A program made the position numbers and the translations under genes. A stretch of 64,000 nucleotides of DNA from Sinorhizobium sp. RAC02 (lineage in GTDB: Bacteria; Pseudomonadota; Alphaproteobacteria; Rhizobiales; Rhizobiaceae), in NCBI RefSeq assembly GCF_001713395.1, contig NZ_CP016452.1, positions 372,001 through 436,000 of the forward strand, read 5' to 3'. Shown here in pieces: positions 1-8,582 of this stretch (position 1 is the stretch's first letter; each line of letters starts with the position of its first letter). Below the pieces are notes generated by a model. That model was not told where the DNA came from and searched no databases. It saw nothing but the letters and a program-made list of their open reading frames with translations.

Positions 1-364
1 GAACCTTTAGCAACATGCAGGCATCGCCCGTTACCGAGTGAACCTCCTCGACTTCGGGGAACCGCTGGATCGCCATCAGCGCAGGCGTCTTGCCCCAGCC
101 GGCCGTATCGACGTGAACGAAGGCGAGAAGTGTCTTGTCTGTCGCCTGCGGATCGATCAGCGCCGCGACCCGGCGAATGGCGCCGCGCTGGCGCAAGCGC
201 TTGACGCGTTCATGCGCCGCCGGCGCGGAAAGGCCTACCTTCTTGCCCAACTCCGCGTAGCTCAGGGTCGCGTCCTCCACCAATTCGGCTAACAGCTTTC
301 GATCCATGGCGTCGGATGGCGGCATCGGGCGCGCATTCCGCCGAATGTCATCTGTTTTTTCCAT
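1..364 (-). CDS. Lrp/AsnC family transcriptional regulator (partial)
   Basis: About 121 codons are visible and the gene runs off the left edge, so the C-terminal ligand-binding part is cut. The N-terminal half is a classic AsnC-type winged helix: a MDRKLLAELVEDATLSYAEL helix, then GKKVGLSAPAAHERVKRLRQ as the recognition unit, then GAIRRVAALIDP leading into the RAM-domain strand LLAFVHVDT. I chose the ATG at 364 (AAGGAATTGAGG upstream); an in-frame ATG at 307 would remove 19 poorly conserved residues. It is divergent from the MFS gene with only 30 bp between starts, so it probably senses an amino acid or related ligand and controls that exporter. The ligand is not inferable. Confidence 0.85.
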   Translation of the reverse strand, partial: MEKTDDIRRNARPMPPSDAMDRKLLAELVEDATLSYAELGKKVGLSAPAAHERVKRLRQRGAIRRVAALIDPQATDKTLLAFVHVDTAGWGKTPALMAIQRFPEVEEVHSVTGDACMLLKV

Positions 365-394
365 GGGCCTCAATTCCTTCGTTGCTGCCGAATT

Positions 395-1645
395 ATGTTC
401 GCCTATTCTAGCCTTATGCAGAACACTAATCAACAAATTCCCAACATGCCCTTATCGGCTATACCGTCCATCGTCTGGACGCTGACCGGCTGTATCGGTC
501 TCATCGGGTCGAATTCGCTGGCGCTTGGTCCCATTGCGCCTGCCATGGCAGATGCTCTCGGCACCAGCGTGCAGACAGTGATGATCGCTTCGGCCGCCTT
601 CGGTCTCGGCACGGCCGGCGGCGCGCTTGCCCTTGGTCAACTGATCGACCGCATCGGGCCGCAGCGTATGCTGGCCATCACCATGCTGCTGATGGTGTTC
701 GGCTTTGCCGGCGCGGGAGCAGCCGTCGGCCCGGAAATGCTGATCGCTGCGCAATTCGGCCTTGGCATTGCCGCCGGGGTGGCCTTGCCGGCGATCTACA
801 CGCTGGCGGCGGTGTCCGGTCCGCCCGGGCATGAAAGCCGCACGCTCGGCATCGTGCTCACCGGCTGGACCCTCAGCATGGTGGGCGGCGTGCCGCTCTC
901 GGCCCTGATTGCCGACACGCTGGGCTGGCGTGCCTTCTATTTCATCCTCGCCGGCGCCGCCCTCCTTACCGCCGGTGCACTCGCCCGGCGCACGGATACG
1001 AAAGGCGCTGCGGGCGGGCTGCAAACGCCGCTTTCGGCTCTCAAGGTGCAAGGTGTCCTACCGCTTCTTGCGATCTGCGCCTGCTTCATGGCGTCCTTCT
1101 ACGGCGTCTACGCCTATCTGGGCGATCACCTGCACGTCGATCTCGGTATGCCGGTCAGCGCAAACGGCCTGGCGACGATCCTCTACGGCATCGGTTTCAG
1201 CGCCGCCGTGCTGTTGGATCGCTTCATCGATGCGCATATCGCCCGCCCGCTGCTGCTTTCCATCCTCATGATCCTGGTCACGGCAATCTTTCTCCTGATG
1301 TTCGCACTCTCAGGCAGCTTTGTCGGCCTTCTCGTCCTGATGGCGGTCTGGGGGCTGGCCAACCATCTTGGCCTCAACGTGCTCATCATGCGCCTGACCT
1401 CGCTCGATCCCCAGCAACGGGGCGCCATCATGGGCCTCAACAGCGCCGTCACCTATCTCGCGCTCTTCGCCGGTACGATCAGCCTGGGCGAAGTTTACGC
1501 CAGCCAGGGTTTCCGCTCCGTCGTGCTCTGCGCGGTCGGACTGATGCTGGCAGGCGTTGCCATCTCCCTGATTGCGGCCCGCCGGGGCGCTGCCGTGAAG
1601 AGAGACGCCGAGCGGCGCCAGCCGGCCTCCTCCCAGTCGTTGTAA
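395..1645 (+). CDS. MFS transporter, drug/arabinose-efflux-like
   Basis: This 416-residue protein has about 12 hydrophobic segments. The loop after helix 2 carries a major-facilitator motif A variant (GQLIDRIGPQRML, about residues 80-92). A charged central loop near residues 197-215 separates the two six-helix halves. It is probably a proton-driven exporter of small molecules in the inner membrane; the substrate is unknown. The first ATG is at 395, but ATG 416 (MQNTNQ) is equally possible because neither has a strong ribosome site. It shares a 30-bp divergent promoter region with the Lrp-type regulator, the usual layout for a regulated exporter. Confidence 0.85.
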   Translation: MFAYSSLMQNTNQQIPNMPLSAIPSIVWTLTGCIGLIGSNSLALGPIAPAMADALGTSVQTVMIASAAFGLGTAGGALALGQLIDRIGPQRMLAITMLLMVFGFAGAGAAVGPEMLIAAQFGLGIAAGVALPAIYTLAAVSGPPGHESRTLGIVLTGWTLSMVGGVPLSALIADTLGWRAFYFILAGAALLTAGALARRTDTKGAAGGLQTPLSALKVQGVLPLLAICACFMASFYGVYAYLGDHLHVDLGMPVSANGLATILYGIGFSAAVLLDRFIDAHIARPLLLSILMILVTAIFLLMFALSGSFVGLLVLMAVWGLANHLGLNVLIMRLTSLDPQQRGAIMGLNSAVTYLALFAGTISLGEVYASQGFRSVVLCAVGLMLAGVAISLIAARRGAAVKRDAERRQPASSQSL

Positions 1646-1864
1646 TCCTTCGTTAACCATAATCCCATCTGTCCGGCATGGAACGCTTTCGAATCCGGGA
1701 GGGCGAGGCCGCTACTTGTGATCTGCCTCATTGCCTCAAAGGCCACCCCATTTCGCCTATTTTTTATGCAATCCGCTTCATTCTTGCGCGCCCGCCTCGC
1801 GACGCAGGTGCCCGCCAGCAGCCGAACGGCGATTTTCTGACCATTTTCGACCCCGATTTCGACT

Positions 1865-1879
1865 TGGCACGATTAATGC
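1865..1879 (+). promoter_or_regulatory. Sigma54 (-24/-12) promoter of glnII
   Basis: TGGCACG-ATTA-ATGC matches the sigma54 consensus TGGCACG-N4-TTGC with one mismatch, and GG and GC are exactly 10 bases apart. It lies 79 bp before the glnII ATG. glnII is nitrogen-regulated through NtrC and sigma54 in rhizobia, so the placement fits. The rest of the 312-bp gap (1646-1957) shows no convincing gene and no clear NtrC enhancer by eye. Confidence 0.8.
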
Positions 1880-1957
1880 TTTTTACCAGATAGCGGCTGT
1901 CGGTCAGGTCTTGAAATGCCTGGCAGCCTAGGAACCAGCGTCACGTGAGAGAACGAA

Positions 1958-2998
1958 ATGACTAAGTTTAAGCTCGAATACATCTGGCTCGATGGCTACA
2001 AGCCCACCCCGAACCTGCGCGGCAAGACCCTCATCAAGGAATTCGAAGCTTTCCCGACGCTCGACCAGCTTCCGCTCTGGGGCTTCGACGGCTCCTCGAC
2101 CCTGCAGGCCGAAGGCTCGAGCTCCGACTGCGTCCTGAAGCCGGTAGCCTCCTATCCCGACCCGGAACGCAAGAACGGCGTTCTCGTGCTTTGCGAAGTC
2201 ATGATGCCCGACGCCAAGACGCCGCATCCGTCCAACACGCGCGCTTCCATCCTCGACGACGATGGTGCCTGGTTCGGCTTCGAGCAGGAATATTTCTTCT
2301 ACCAGAACGGCCGCCCACTCGGCTTCCCGGATGCCGGCTTCCCCGCTCCGCAGGGTCCGTACTATTGCGGCGTCGGCTTCAGCAATGTCGGTACCATCGC
2401 CCGCAAGATCGTCGAAGAGCATCTCGACATCTGCCTCGCTGCCGGTATCAACCATGAAGGCATCAATGCCGAAGTGGCCAAGGGCCAGTGGGAATTCCAG
2501 GTGTTCGGCAAGGGTTCGCGCACAGCCGCCGACGAAATCTGGCTCGCCCGCTACCTGCTGCAGCGCCTGACCGAAAAGTATGGCATCGACGTCGAATACC
2601 ACTGCAAGCCGCTCGGCGATACCGACTGGAACGGCTCGGGCATGCATGCCAACTTCTCGACCGAATATATGCGCGAAGTCGGCGGCAAGGCCTATTTCGA
2701 AGACCTCATGGCAGCCTTCGCCGAAGCCCGTGCCGATCACATCGCCGTCTATGGCCCCGACAACCACATGCGCCTGACCGGCAAGCACGAGACCGCCTCG
2801 ATCCACCAGTTCAGCTACGGCGTGGCTGATCGCGGCGCCTCGATCCGCGTTCCGCACAGCTTCGTCAACAACGATTACCGCGGCTACCTGGAAGATCGTC
2901 GTCCGAACTCGCAGGGCGACCCCTACCAGATCGCTTCGCAGATCCTGAAGACGATCTCCACGGTCCCGACCGACGTTGAAAACCGCCAGGCGGCTTAA
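1958..2998 (+). CDS. glnII: Glutamine synthetase type II
   Basis: This cytoplasmic enzyme forms glutamine from glutamate, ammonia and ATP. Its 346 residues are the normal length of rhizobial GSII, the eukaryote-like decameric form that is not adenylylated. Visible signatures are the beta-grasp stretch WGFDGSSTLQAEG (about residues 42-54), the catalytic stretch WNGSGMHANFS (about 223-233), and the arginine-rich active-site segment DRGASIRVP followed by DYRGYLEDRRPNSQGDPY near 290-320. It stands alone between a sigma54 promoter and a strong terminator, so it is a monocistronic, nitrogen-limitation-induced unit. The ribosome site is weak (GAGAGAACGAA). Confidence 0.97.
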   Translation: MTKFKLEYIWLDGYKPTPNLRGKTLIKEFEAFPTLDQLPLWGFDGSSTLQAEGSSSDCVLKPVASYPDPERKNGVLVLCEVMMPDAKTPHPSNTRASILDDDGAWFGFEQEYFFYQNGRPLGFPDAGFPAPQGPYYCGVGFSNVGTIARKIVEEHLDICLAAGINHEGINAEVAKGQWEFQVFGKGSRTAADEIWLARYLLQRLTEKYGIDVEYHCKPLGDTDWNGSGMHANFSTEYMREVGGKAYFEDLMAAFAEARADHIAVYGPDNHMRLTGKHETASIHQFSYGVADRGASIRVPHSFVNNDYRGYLEDRRPNSQGDPYQIASQILKTISTVPTDVENRQAA

Positions 2999-3058
2999 CT
3001 CCCGCATGGAAACCTGAACGCGCCGGAAAACGGCAGCGTTCACTGACCGGCTTACAGA

Positions 3059-3086
3059 ACGCCCCGCATTTGCGGGGCGTTTTTTG
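3059..3086 (+). terminator. Rho-independent terminator of glnII
   Basis: A perfect 9-bp stem (ACGCCCCGC / GCGGGGCGT) with an ATTT loop is followed by a run of Ts. It starts 60 bp after the glnII stop. Confidence 0.92.
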
Positions 3087-3161
3087 TTGGTCAAAAATTG
3101 TGCAGCGGCCGCCGTGCGGGACCACCAGCGACGTCATGCAAAAAACGCATGCCTACACTGC

Positions 3162-3173
3162 ATGCATATGCAT
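3162..3173. promoter_or_regulatory. ATGC-rich palindromes upstream of the DUF1127 gene
   Basis: ATGCATATGCAT is a perfect 12-bp palindrome and overlaps a second one (TGCATGCA, 3160-3167). A related ATGC-N6-GCAT-like stretch lies just upstream (3136-3150). The cluster sits about 55-90 bp before the DUF1127 start, where a promoter operator would be expected. No regulator can be assigned. Confidence 0.3.
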
Positions 3174-3225
3174 TTTTTCTGGGCAGACAATTCCCTATCT
3201 ACAGCTCAACAAAAAGGAGTTGATC

Positions 3226-3375
3226 ATGAACGTTTTCGCAAAGCTCAAGAAGAACGCCGCCGAACGCCGTGCCGTCCGCGAACTCAGCGCCCTCGACGAC
3301 CGCGCCCTGCAGGATCTCGGCATCTCGCGCGCCAACATTCGCTCTGCCGTTGCAGGCCTTCTGGTCCTCGGCTAA
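3226..3375 (+). CDS. DUF1127 domain micro-protein
   Basis: A 49-residue basic protein: an N-terminal amphipathic stretch (MNVFAKLKKNAAERRAVREL) followed by the DUF1127 core LDDRALQDLGISRANIRSAV. It has a strong ribosome site (AAAAAGGAGT, 6 bases before ATG) and its own terminator. Proteins of this family are abundant in Alphaproteobacteria. Small DUF1127 proteins have been linked to RNA turnover, phosphate and carbon metabolism, and stress, but the role of this copy is not known. The open frame extends upstream, but the ribosome site and domain limits fix the start here. Confidence 0.85.
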   Translation: MNVFAKLKKNAAERRAVRELSALDDRALQDLGISRANIRSAVAGLLVLG

Positions 3376-3450
3376 GCCGTCCCGGCATGCGCTCGGGCGC
3401 GTGCCGAAAAAGATAGGCGGGCCACGTTTCCGTGGTCGGCATCCCCAAAG

Positions 3451-3478
3451 CGCTTCGCAGTCTGCGAGGCGTTTTTTT
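3451..3478 (+). terminator. Terminator of the DUF1127 gene
   Basis: A 9-bp stem CGCTTCGCA / TGCGAGGCG (one G-T pair) with a 3-base loop is followed by seven Ts. It ends at the stop codon of the convergent spoVR gene. Confidence 0.88.
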
Positions 3479-5018
3479 ATGCCTGCGCTGAAGAGCATTC
3501 GTAGAGAACCCTGTCGGTCGCGGTATCCACGCCAGCCAAGCTGACGCCGTAGCCCCAAAGGCGGCGGATGTGGGCGAGGGTCCTGTCGCGCTCGGCCTCG
3601 TCCAACAGGACGCCGTTGCGGATCCTGTGGCGCAATCGAAGCTGGCGGTCGCCCAGGAGATCGACGTCCACCACCTGAATGTCCGGCCGGTGGGTACTCG
3701 GATCGTAGTTGCGCGCGAGTGCGGCGCGCACGGCCGAGTAGCCGCGCTCGTCATGGATGGAAGCGACCTCGCAGAAACGGTTGGTGGCGAGGTCGGAGAG
3801 GTGGAACAGGCGGAATTTGCGGATCAGCGCCGGGCTCAGATATTGCAGGACGAAGGATTCGTCGCGGTGGTTCTCCCAGGCGTCGATCAGCGTGCCCATC
3901 CCGTCGCCATTGCCGGCGATGTCGGGAAACCAGTCCTTGTCCTCCGCGGTCGGTGTCATGCAGATGCGCTCGATATCCTGCATCATTGCAAAACCCAGCG
4001 CATAGGGGTTGATGCCGGAAAACCGTGGATCGTCGAAACCCGGCTGGAACACCACATTGGCATGGCTCGCCAGCAACTCCAGCATGGCGCCTTCGCTCAT
4101 CCTGCCCTGGTCGAACAGCCGGTTGATGATCGTGTAGTGCACGAAGGTCGCGCAGCCCTCGTTCATCACCTTGGTTTGGCCCTGCGGATAAAAATACTGC
4201 GCGATGACGCGAACGATCCGCAGGATTTCCCGCTGCCAGGGTTCCAGAATCAGGCTGTGTTTTTCCAGAAAATAGAGCAGGTTCTCTTCCGGAAGGTTCA
4301 GGACCTTCTTGCGCTCCTGCGCCTCCTTTTCCGCTTCCTCTATGCCGACGCTGCCTGCGGTCGTCGGCAGCGTTCGCCACAGATCGCTATAGGTCTGTTC
4401 CTCATATTCCAGCCTTTCGCGCGTCCGCTCCGTCACCTTTGCCGGCGAAAGCCGGGGCGGGCGGCGATAGTGGAACACGCCCTGATCCATCAGCGCATGG
4501 GCTGAATCGAGGATTTCCTCAACCGCGGCAATACCGTGCCGCTCCTCGCACCGGGCGATGTATTTCTTGGCGAAATCCATATAGCCGAGGATCGCGCCGG
4601 CATCGGTCCACTGGCGGAAGAGATAGTTGTTCTTGAAGAAATGGTTGTGGCCGAAGGCGGCATGCGCGGTCACCAGCGCCTGCATCGGCATGGTGTTTTC
4701 TTCCATGAGATATGTGATGCAGGGATTGGAATTGATGACCAGTTCGTAGGCGAGCCCCCGACGCCCCTTGCGGTAGAAATGGCTTTCGAACACGAAACGC
4801 TTGCCGAAGGACCAGTGCTGATACATCAGCGGCATGCCGATGGAGGAATAGGCGTCGAGCATCTGCTCGGAGGAAATGATTTCGATCTGGTTGGGATAGA
4901 CATCCAGCCCCATCTCGCCGATGGCGATCTCTTCGATAGCCTCGTAGGCGCGCGAAAGCGTTGCGAAATTCCATTCGGAACCACTGAACAGCAGGGAGGA
5001 AGGGGGCCGTTTTGCCAT
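3477..5018 (-). CDS. SpoVR family protein (YcgB-like)
   Basis: A 513-residue protein of the SpoVR/YcgB family, near the usual 510 of E. coli YcgB. Family-typical stretches are YPNQIEIISSEQMLDAYSSIGMP, the histidine-rich HAAFGHNHFFKNNYLF, and WMNEGCATFVHYTI-like (here VMNEGCATFVHYTIINRLFDQG). Its biochemical role is unknown, but it is almost always encoded with PrkA and YeaH. It is the last gene of the prkA-yeaH-spoVR operon, 11 bp beyond the yeaH stop. I prefer ATG 5018 with a GAGGGGCAGG ribosome site; a GTG at 5033 overlapping the yeaH stop is the alternative. It converges on the DUF1127 terminator. Confidence 0.93.
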   Translation of the reverse strand: MAKRPPSSLLFSGSEWNFATLSRAYEAIEEIAIGEMGLDVYPNQIEIISSEQMLDAYSSIGMPLMYQHWSFGKRFVFESHFYRKGRRGLAYELVINSNPCITYLMEENTMPMQALVTAHAAFGHNHFFKNNYLFRQWTDAGAILGYMDFAKKYIARCEERHGIAAVEEILDSAHALMDQGVFHYRRPPRLSPAKVTERTRERLEYEEQTYSDLWRTLPTTAGSVGIEEAEKEAQERKKVLNLPEENLLYFLEKHSLILEPWQREILRIVRVIAQYFYPQGQTKVMNEGCATFVHYTIINRLFDQGRMSEGAMLELLASHANVVFQPGFDDPRFSGINPYALGFAMMQDIERICMTPTAEDKDWFPDIAGNGDGMGTLIDAWENHRDESFVLQYLSPALIRKFRLFHLSDLATNRFCEVASIHDERGYSAVRAALARNYDPSTHRPDIQVVDVDLLGDRQLRLRHRIRNGVLLDEAERDRTLAHIRRLWGYGVSLAGVDTATDRVLYECSSAQA

Positions 5019-5029
5019 GTTCCTGCCCC

Positions 5030-6349
5030 TCACCAGCTGAGTTGCACGGCTTTGTGCCGGGCAAAGAGCTTGCGGAAGACGGGGTAGATGTCGGCTGGTC
5101 TTGCAATGCGGGTCATCTGGAAGTTCGGCACCGCGCCGTCGACCTTGCGATAGGCACGCCAGAGCGACGTGCCGTTGTCTGTCGCGCCGAAAATCTCGCT
5201 CTCCCGCTCGTCGATGATCTCGACATAGGCATAGTACTGGCAGAGCTTCATAAGGTCGTCGCGCAGAAGTGCCGCGCAGCGCTCGGAGTCGCCCGTGGCG
5301 TTGTCGCCGTCGGAGGCCTGGGCGGCGTAGATGTTCCAGACGTTCGACGGGTAGCGATCCAGAATGATCCGCTGCATCTCCTCGAGCGCTGTCGAAACCA
5401 CCGTACCGCCGCTCTGCTTGCTGAAGAAAAAGGTTTCTTCGTCCACCTCGTGCGCCTCGTCCGTGTGGCGGATGAAGACGATGTCGATGCGCTCGTAGCG
5501 GCGCTTGAGGAAGAGATGCAGGAGAACGAAGAAGCGTTTCGCCAGATCCTTTTCGCGTTCGCCCATCGAGGCCGAAACGTCCATCAGGCAGAACATCACA
5601 GCGCAGGCATTCGGCAGAGGCTGGCGTTCGAAGCGGTTGAAGCGCACGTCGACGGGATCGACATAGGCGATGCGCTTGCGCCGCCGCTCCAGCGCCTCCA
5701 GCTCTTCGCGCAGCGCCGTAAGCCGCCGGCGCTGCGGCTGGGAAGGGGTCGGCTCGTTTTCCAGCGCCGCGATCTCGTCGGCAACCGCCTGATATTCCTT
5801 TGTACTCGGGCGGTGGAGCGCAATGCGCCGGCCAAAACTGTTGCGCATCGTGCGCCCGACATTGATGTTGCTGGGCGTGCCTGCCGTGGTGAAGCCGACG
5901 CGGCGCGGCTTGTAGGTCACGGTTTCCTTGAGGTTGAGCTTGACCATGTCGGGAAGCTCCAGGTCCTCGAAGAAAAGATCGAGCACCTCGTCGCGCGACA
6001 GGATGAAGAGGAAATCGTCGTCGCCTTCGCCGCGCCCGGGACCACGACCGCCACCCTGGCCGCCGCCGGCATCCGGTTTGCCGATCCGGTCACCCGCCGA
6101 AAAACTCTCGTTGCCGGGCAGGACGTGATGCCGTTCGCCGCTGTTTGAGGCGTTGCGAAAACTGGGTTCGTCGGCACCGCGCTTTGGCACGGGCACGCCA
6201 TGGGCGGTATCGACATCGGCGATCTTGTCGGAGCGGACCTGATCGCGGATCGAGCGCTTCAACTCGTCATGCACCCGCTTCAGGAAACGTTGCCGGTTGC
6301 CGAGGCTGCGGTCCTTGGGGTTCAGCCGGCGATCGATGAAATTCGGCAT
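5030..6349 (-). CDS. yeaH: YeaH/YhbH family protein (DUF444, VWA-like)
   Basis: A 439-residue DUF444 protein. The N-terminus is basic (MPNFIDRRLNPKDRSLGNRQRF), followed by a glycine-rich linker (PDAGGGQGGGRGPGRGEGDDD, about 115-135). The C-terminal half has a von Willebrand A-type metal-site motif (MFCLMDVSASMGERE, about 260-275). In E. coli and Bacillus the family is co-transcribed with the PrkA kinase and probably works with it, but its activity is not established. It lies 21 bp after prkA and just before spoVR on the same strand. Confidence 0.93.
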   Translation of the reverse strand: MPNFIDRRLNPKDRSLGNRQRFLKRVHDELKRSIRDQVRSDKIADVDTAHGVPVPKRGADEPSFRNASNSGERHHVLPGNESFSAGDRIGKPDAGGGQGGGRGPGRGEGDDDFLFILSRDEVLDLFFEDLELPDMVKLNLKETVTYKPRRVGFTTAGTPSNINVGRTMRNSFGRRIALHRPSTKEYQAVADEIAALENEPTPSQPQRRRLTALREELEALERRRKRIAYVDPVDVRFNRFERQPLPNACAVMFCLMDVSASMGEREKDLAKRFFVLLHLFLKRRYERIDIVFIRHTDEAHEVDEETFFFSKQSGGTVVSTALEEMQRIILDRYPSNVWNIYAAQASDGDNATGDSERCAALLRDDLMKLCQYYAYVEIIDERESEIFGATDNGTSLWRAYRKVDGAVPNFQMTRIARPADIYPVFRKLFARHKAVQLSW

Positions 6350-6370
6350 GGGCCGACTCCCGTTTCGGTG

Positions 6371-8320
6371 TCAGCCAGCCTTGTTGACGCGCATGTACCA
6401 ATCGACCAGCCGCCGGACCTGCCGCACGGTATAGCCACGCTCGGTCATGCGGTCGACGAATTCGGCGTGCTGCTTTTCCGTGGCACTGTCCTTCTTCGAG
6501 CCGAAGCTGATGACCGGCAACAGGTCCTCGACCTGGCCGAACATGCGCTTTTCGATGACCTCGCGCAGTTTTTCGTAACTCGTCCAGGCCGGATTGCGCC
6601 CGCCATTGCGGGCCCGGGCACGCAGGGTGAATTTCACGACTTCGTTGCGGAAATCCTTGGGGTTGGCGATACCGGCAGGCTTTTCGATCTGCGACAGCTC
6701 GCTGTCGAGGATTTCCCGGTTGAGGATCTGCCCCGTGTCGGGATCCTTGAAATCCTGGTCTTCCAGCCAGGCATCGGCGTAGGAAATGTAGCGATCGAAC
6801 AGGTTCTGGCCATATTCGCTGTAGGATTCCAGGTAGGCCTTCTGGATCTCGTGACCGATGAACTCGGCGTAGCGGCTCGCCAGTTCCGAGCGGATGAAAT
6901 CGATGTAGTTCGCCTCGACCTCTTTGGAGAACTGCTCGCGGCGGATCGCCTGTTCGAGGATGTACATCAGATGGACCGAGTCAGCCGCGACCTCCTTGGT
7001 ATCGTAGTTGAAGGTCTCGGACAGCACCTTGAAGGCGAACCGCGTGCTGATGCCGGTCATGCCCTCGTCGACGCCGGCGGCATCCCGGTATTCCTGCAGC
7101 GATTTTGCCTTGGGATCGGTGTCCTTGAGGTTCTCGCCGTCATAGACGCGCATCTTGGTGTAGGTCGGCGAATTTTCATGCGGGGTCAACCGCGTGGCGA
7201 CGGTGAATCGGCTGAGGTTTTCCAGCACTTCCGGCGCGCAGGGGCTGGCGGAAAGCTCGCTCTCCCGCAGCAGCTTTTCGTAGATCTGCCGCTCCTCGGT
7301 GATGCGCAGGCAATAGGGAACCTTGACCACCAGGATACGGTCGAGGAAGGCCTCGTTGTTCTTGTTGTGCTTGAAATGTAGCCATTCCGATTCGTTGGAA
7401 TGGGCAAGCACGATGCCCTGATAGGGGAAAGAGCCGAAGTTTTCCGTGCCGTTGTAGCTGCCCTCCTGCGTGGCAGTGAGCAGCGGATGCAGCACCTTGA
7501 TCGGTGCCTTGAACATTTCAACGAATTCGAGCAGGCCCTGGGTCGTGCGGTTGAGACCGCCGCTGAAGGAATAGGCGTCGGGATCGGCCTGGCTGAAGTT
7601 TTCGAGTTGGCGGATATCCACCTTGCCGACCAGGGTCGAGACGTCCTGATTGTTCTCGTCGCCGGGTTCGGTCTTGGCAATGGCGATCTGGCGCAGCCGG
7701 GAGGGCATGAGCTTGACGACGCTGAACCGCGAAATATCGCCGCCGATCTCGTCGAGCCGCTTCGTCGCCCAGGGCGAGATGAGGCCGGTGAGCCGCCGCT
7801 TGGCGATGCCGTATTTGTCCTCCAGCAGATCGCCCATGCGCTCGCGGCTGAAGAGACCGAGAGGTGATTCGAAAACCGGGCTGATCTTGCCGTCGATGGC
7901 GAGCGTGTAGATCGGTTGGTCTTCCATCAGCTTCTTGAGGCGTTCGGCGAGCGAGGACTTGCCGCCCCCCACCGGACCCAGCAGGTAGAGAATCTGCTTG
8001 CGCTCTTCGAGCCCCTGCGCGGCATAGCGGAAGTAGCCGACGATCCGCTCGATCGTGTCTTCCATGCCGTAGAAATCGGAGAAGGAGGGGTAAATCTTGA
8101 TGGTTCGGTTGCCGAATATTCGGCCGAGGCGCTCGTCGGCACTGGTATCGATGAGTTGCGGTTCGCCGATGGCCGTCACCATCCGCTCCGGCGCGGTGGC
8201 ATACATCTTTTTATCGTCACGGCACGCCAGCAGGTACTCCTGGAGGCTCAGCTCCTCCTGCGCGGTGCTCGCATAAGTTTTTGAAAAGAGGTCGAAAACA
8301 TCGCTGCCAGTGGTTCTCAT
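6371..8320 (-). CDS. prkA: PrkA family serine protein kinase (YeaG-like)
   Basis: 649 residues, the usual family length. An N-terminal AAA-type domain carries Walker A GPVGGGKSS (residues 115-123). The C-terminal region has PrkA-specific stretches such as YAEFIGHEIQKAYLESYSEYGQNLFDRYI. E. coli YeaG is a stress kinase induced in stationary phase and nitrogen starvation under RpoS; Bacillus PrkA acts during sporulation. This is the first gene of the operon with yeaH and spoVR, behind an EcfG-type promoter, so a general-stress role is likely here too. Confidence 0.95.
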   Translation of the reverse strand: MRTTGSDVFDLFSKTYASTAQEELSLQEYLLACRDDKKMYATAPERMVTAIGEPQLIDTSADERLGRIFGNRTIKIYPSFSDFYGMEDTIERIVGYFRYAAQGLEERKQILYLLGPVGGGKSSLAERLKKLMEDQPIYTLAIDGKISPVFESPLGLFSRERMGDLLEDKYGIAKRRLTGLISPWATKRLDEIGGDISRFSVVKLMPSRLRQIAIAKTEPGDENNQDVSTLVGKVDIRQLENFSQADPDAYSFSGGLNRTTQGLLEFVEMFKAPIKVLHPLLTATQEGSYNGTENFGSFPYQGIVLAHSNESEWLHFKHNKNNEAFLDRILVVKVPYCLRITEERQIYEKLLRESELSASPCAPEVLENLSRFTVATRLTPHENSPTYTKMRVYDGENLKDTDPKAKSLQEYRDAAGVDEGMTGISTRFAFKVLSETFNYDTKEVAADSVHLMYILEQAIRREQFSKEVEANYIDFIRSELASRYAEFIGHEIQKAYLESYSEYGQNLFDRYISYADAWLEDQDFKDPDTGQILNREILDSELSQIEKPAGIANPKDFRNEVVKFTLRARARNGGRNPAWTSYEKLREVIEKRMFGQVEDLLPVISFGSKKDSATEKQHAEFVDRMTERGYTVRQVRRLVDWYMRVNKAG

Positions 8321-8381
8321 GGAACGCTCCTGCGGTCATCGAACAGTATAGCTTTTTTCGCGTCTGCCGTCCTGTTTTTTA

Positions 8382-8407
8382 AACGGAATGCAGCAGAAAT
8401 TTGTTCC
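8382..8407 (-). promoter_or_regulatory. EcfG (RpoE2-type) general-stress promoter of prkA
   Basis: On the minus strand GGAAC, 17 bases, then CGTT. This matches the alphaproteobacterial EcfG consensus (GGAAC-N16/17-CGTT). It lies 62 bp before the prkA ATG. EcfG is the functional counterpart of RpoS, which controls yeaGH in E. coli, so the biology agrees with the sequence. Confidence 0.72.
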
Positions 8408-8537
8408 CGCCTTCGCTGTAAACAGAAAGTGAATGCAAGCTTGGATACTGAAGGCAGCAAATCTTCCAAGCACTCTGTTCATTCAACAGACATGGCACTG
8501 GACGCGAGCCGTCTGTGCGCGCTTTAACGCGAATCAC

Positions 8538-8552
8538 GGACATGCAATGTCC
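8538..8552. promoter_or_regulatory. Short inverted repeat before the EamA transporter gene
   Basis: GGACAT-GCA-ATGTCC is a perfect 6-bp inverted repeat 30 bp before the start at 8583. It could be an operator. There is no adjacent regulator gene to pair it with. Confidence 0.3.
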
Positions 8553-8582
8553 ACCAGCATATAATCGACCGATCGGAACACA

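Noticed and set aside
1678..1893. A 71-codon open frame between the MFS gene and glnII
   Set aside because: It overlaps the sigma54 promoter of glnII, has no ribosome site, and resembles no family.
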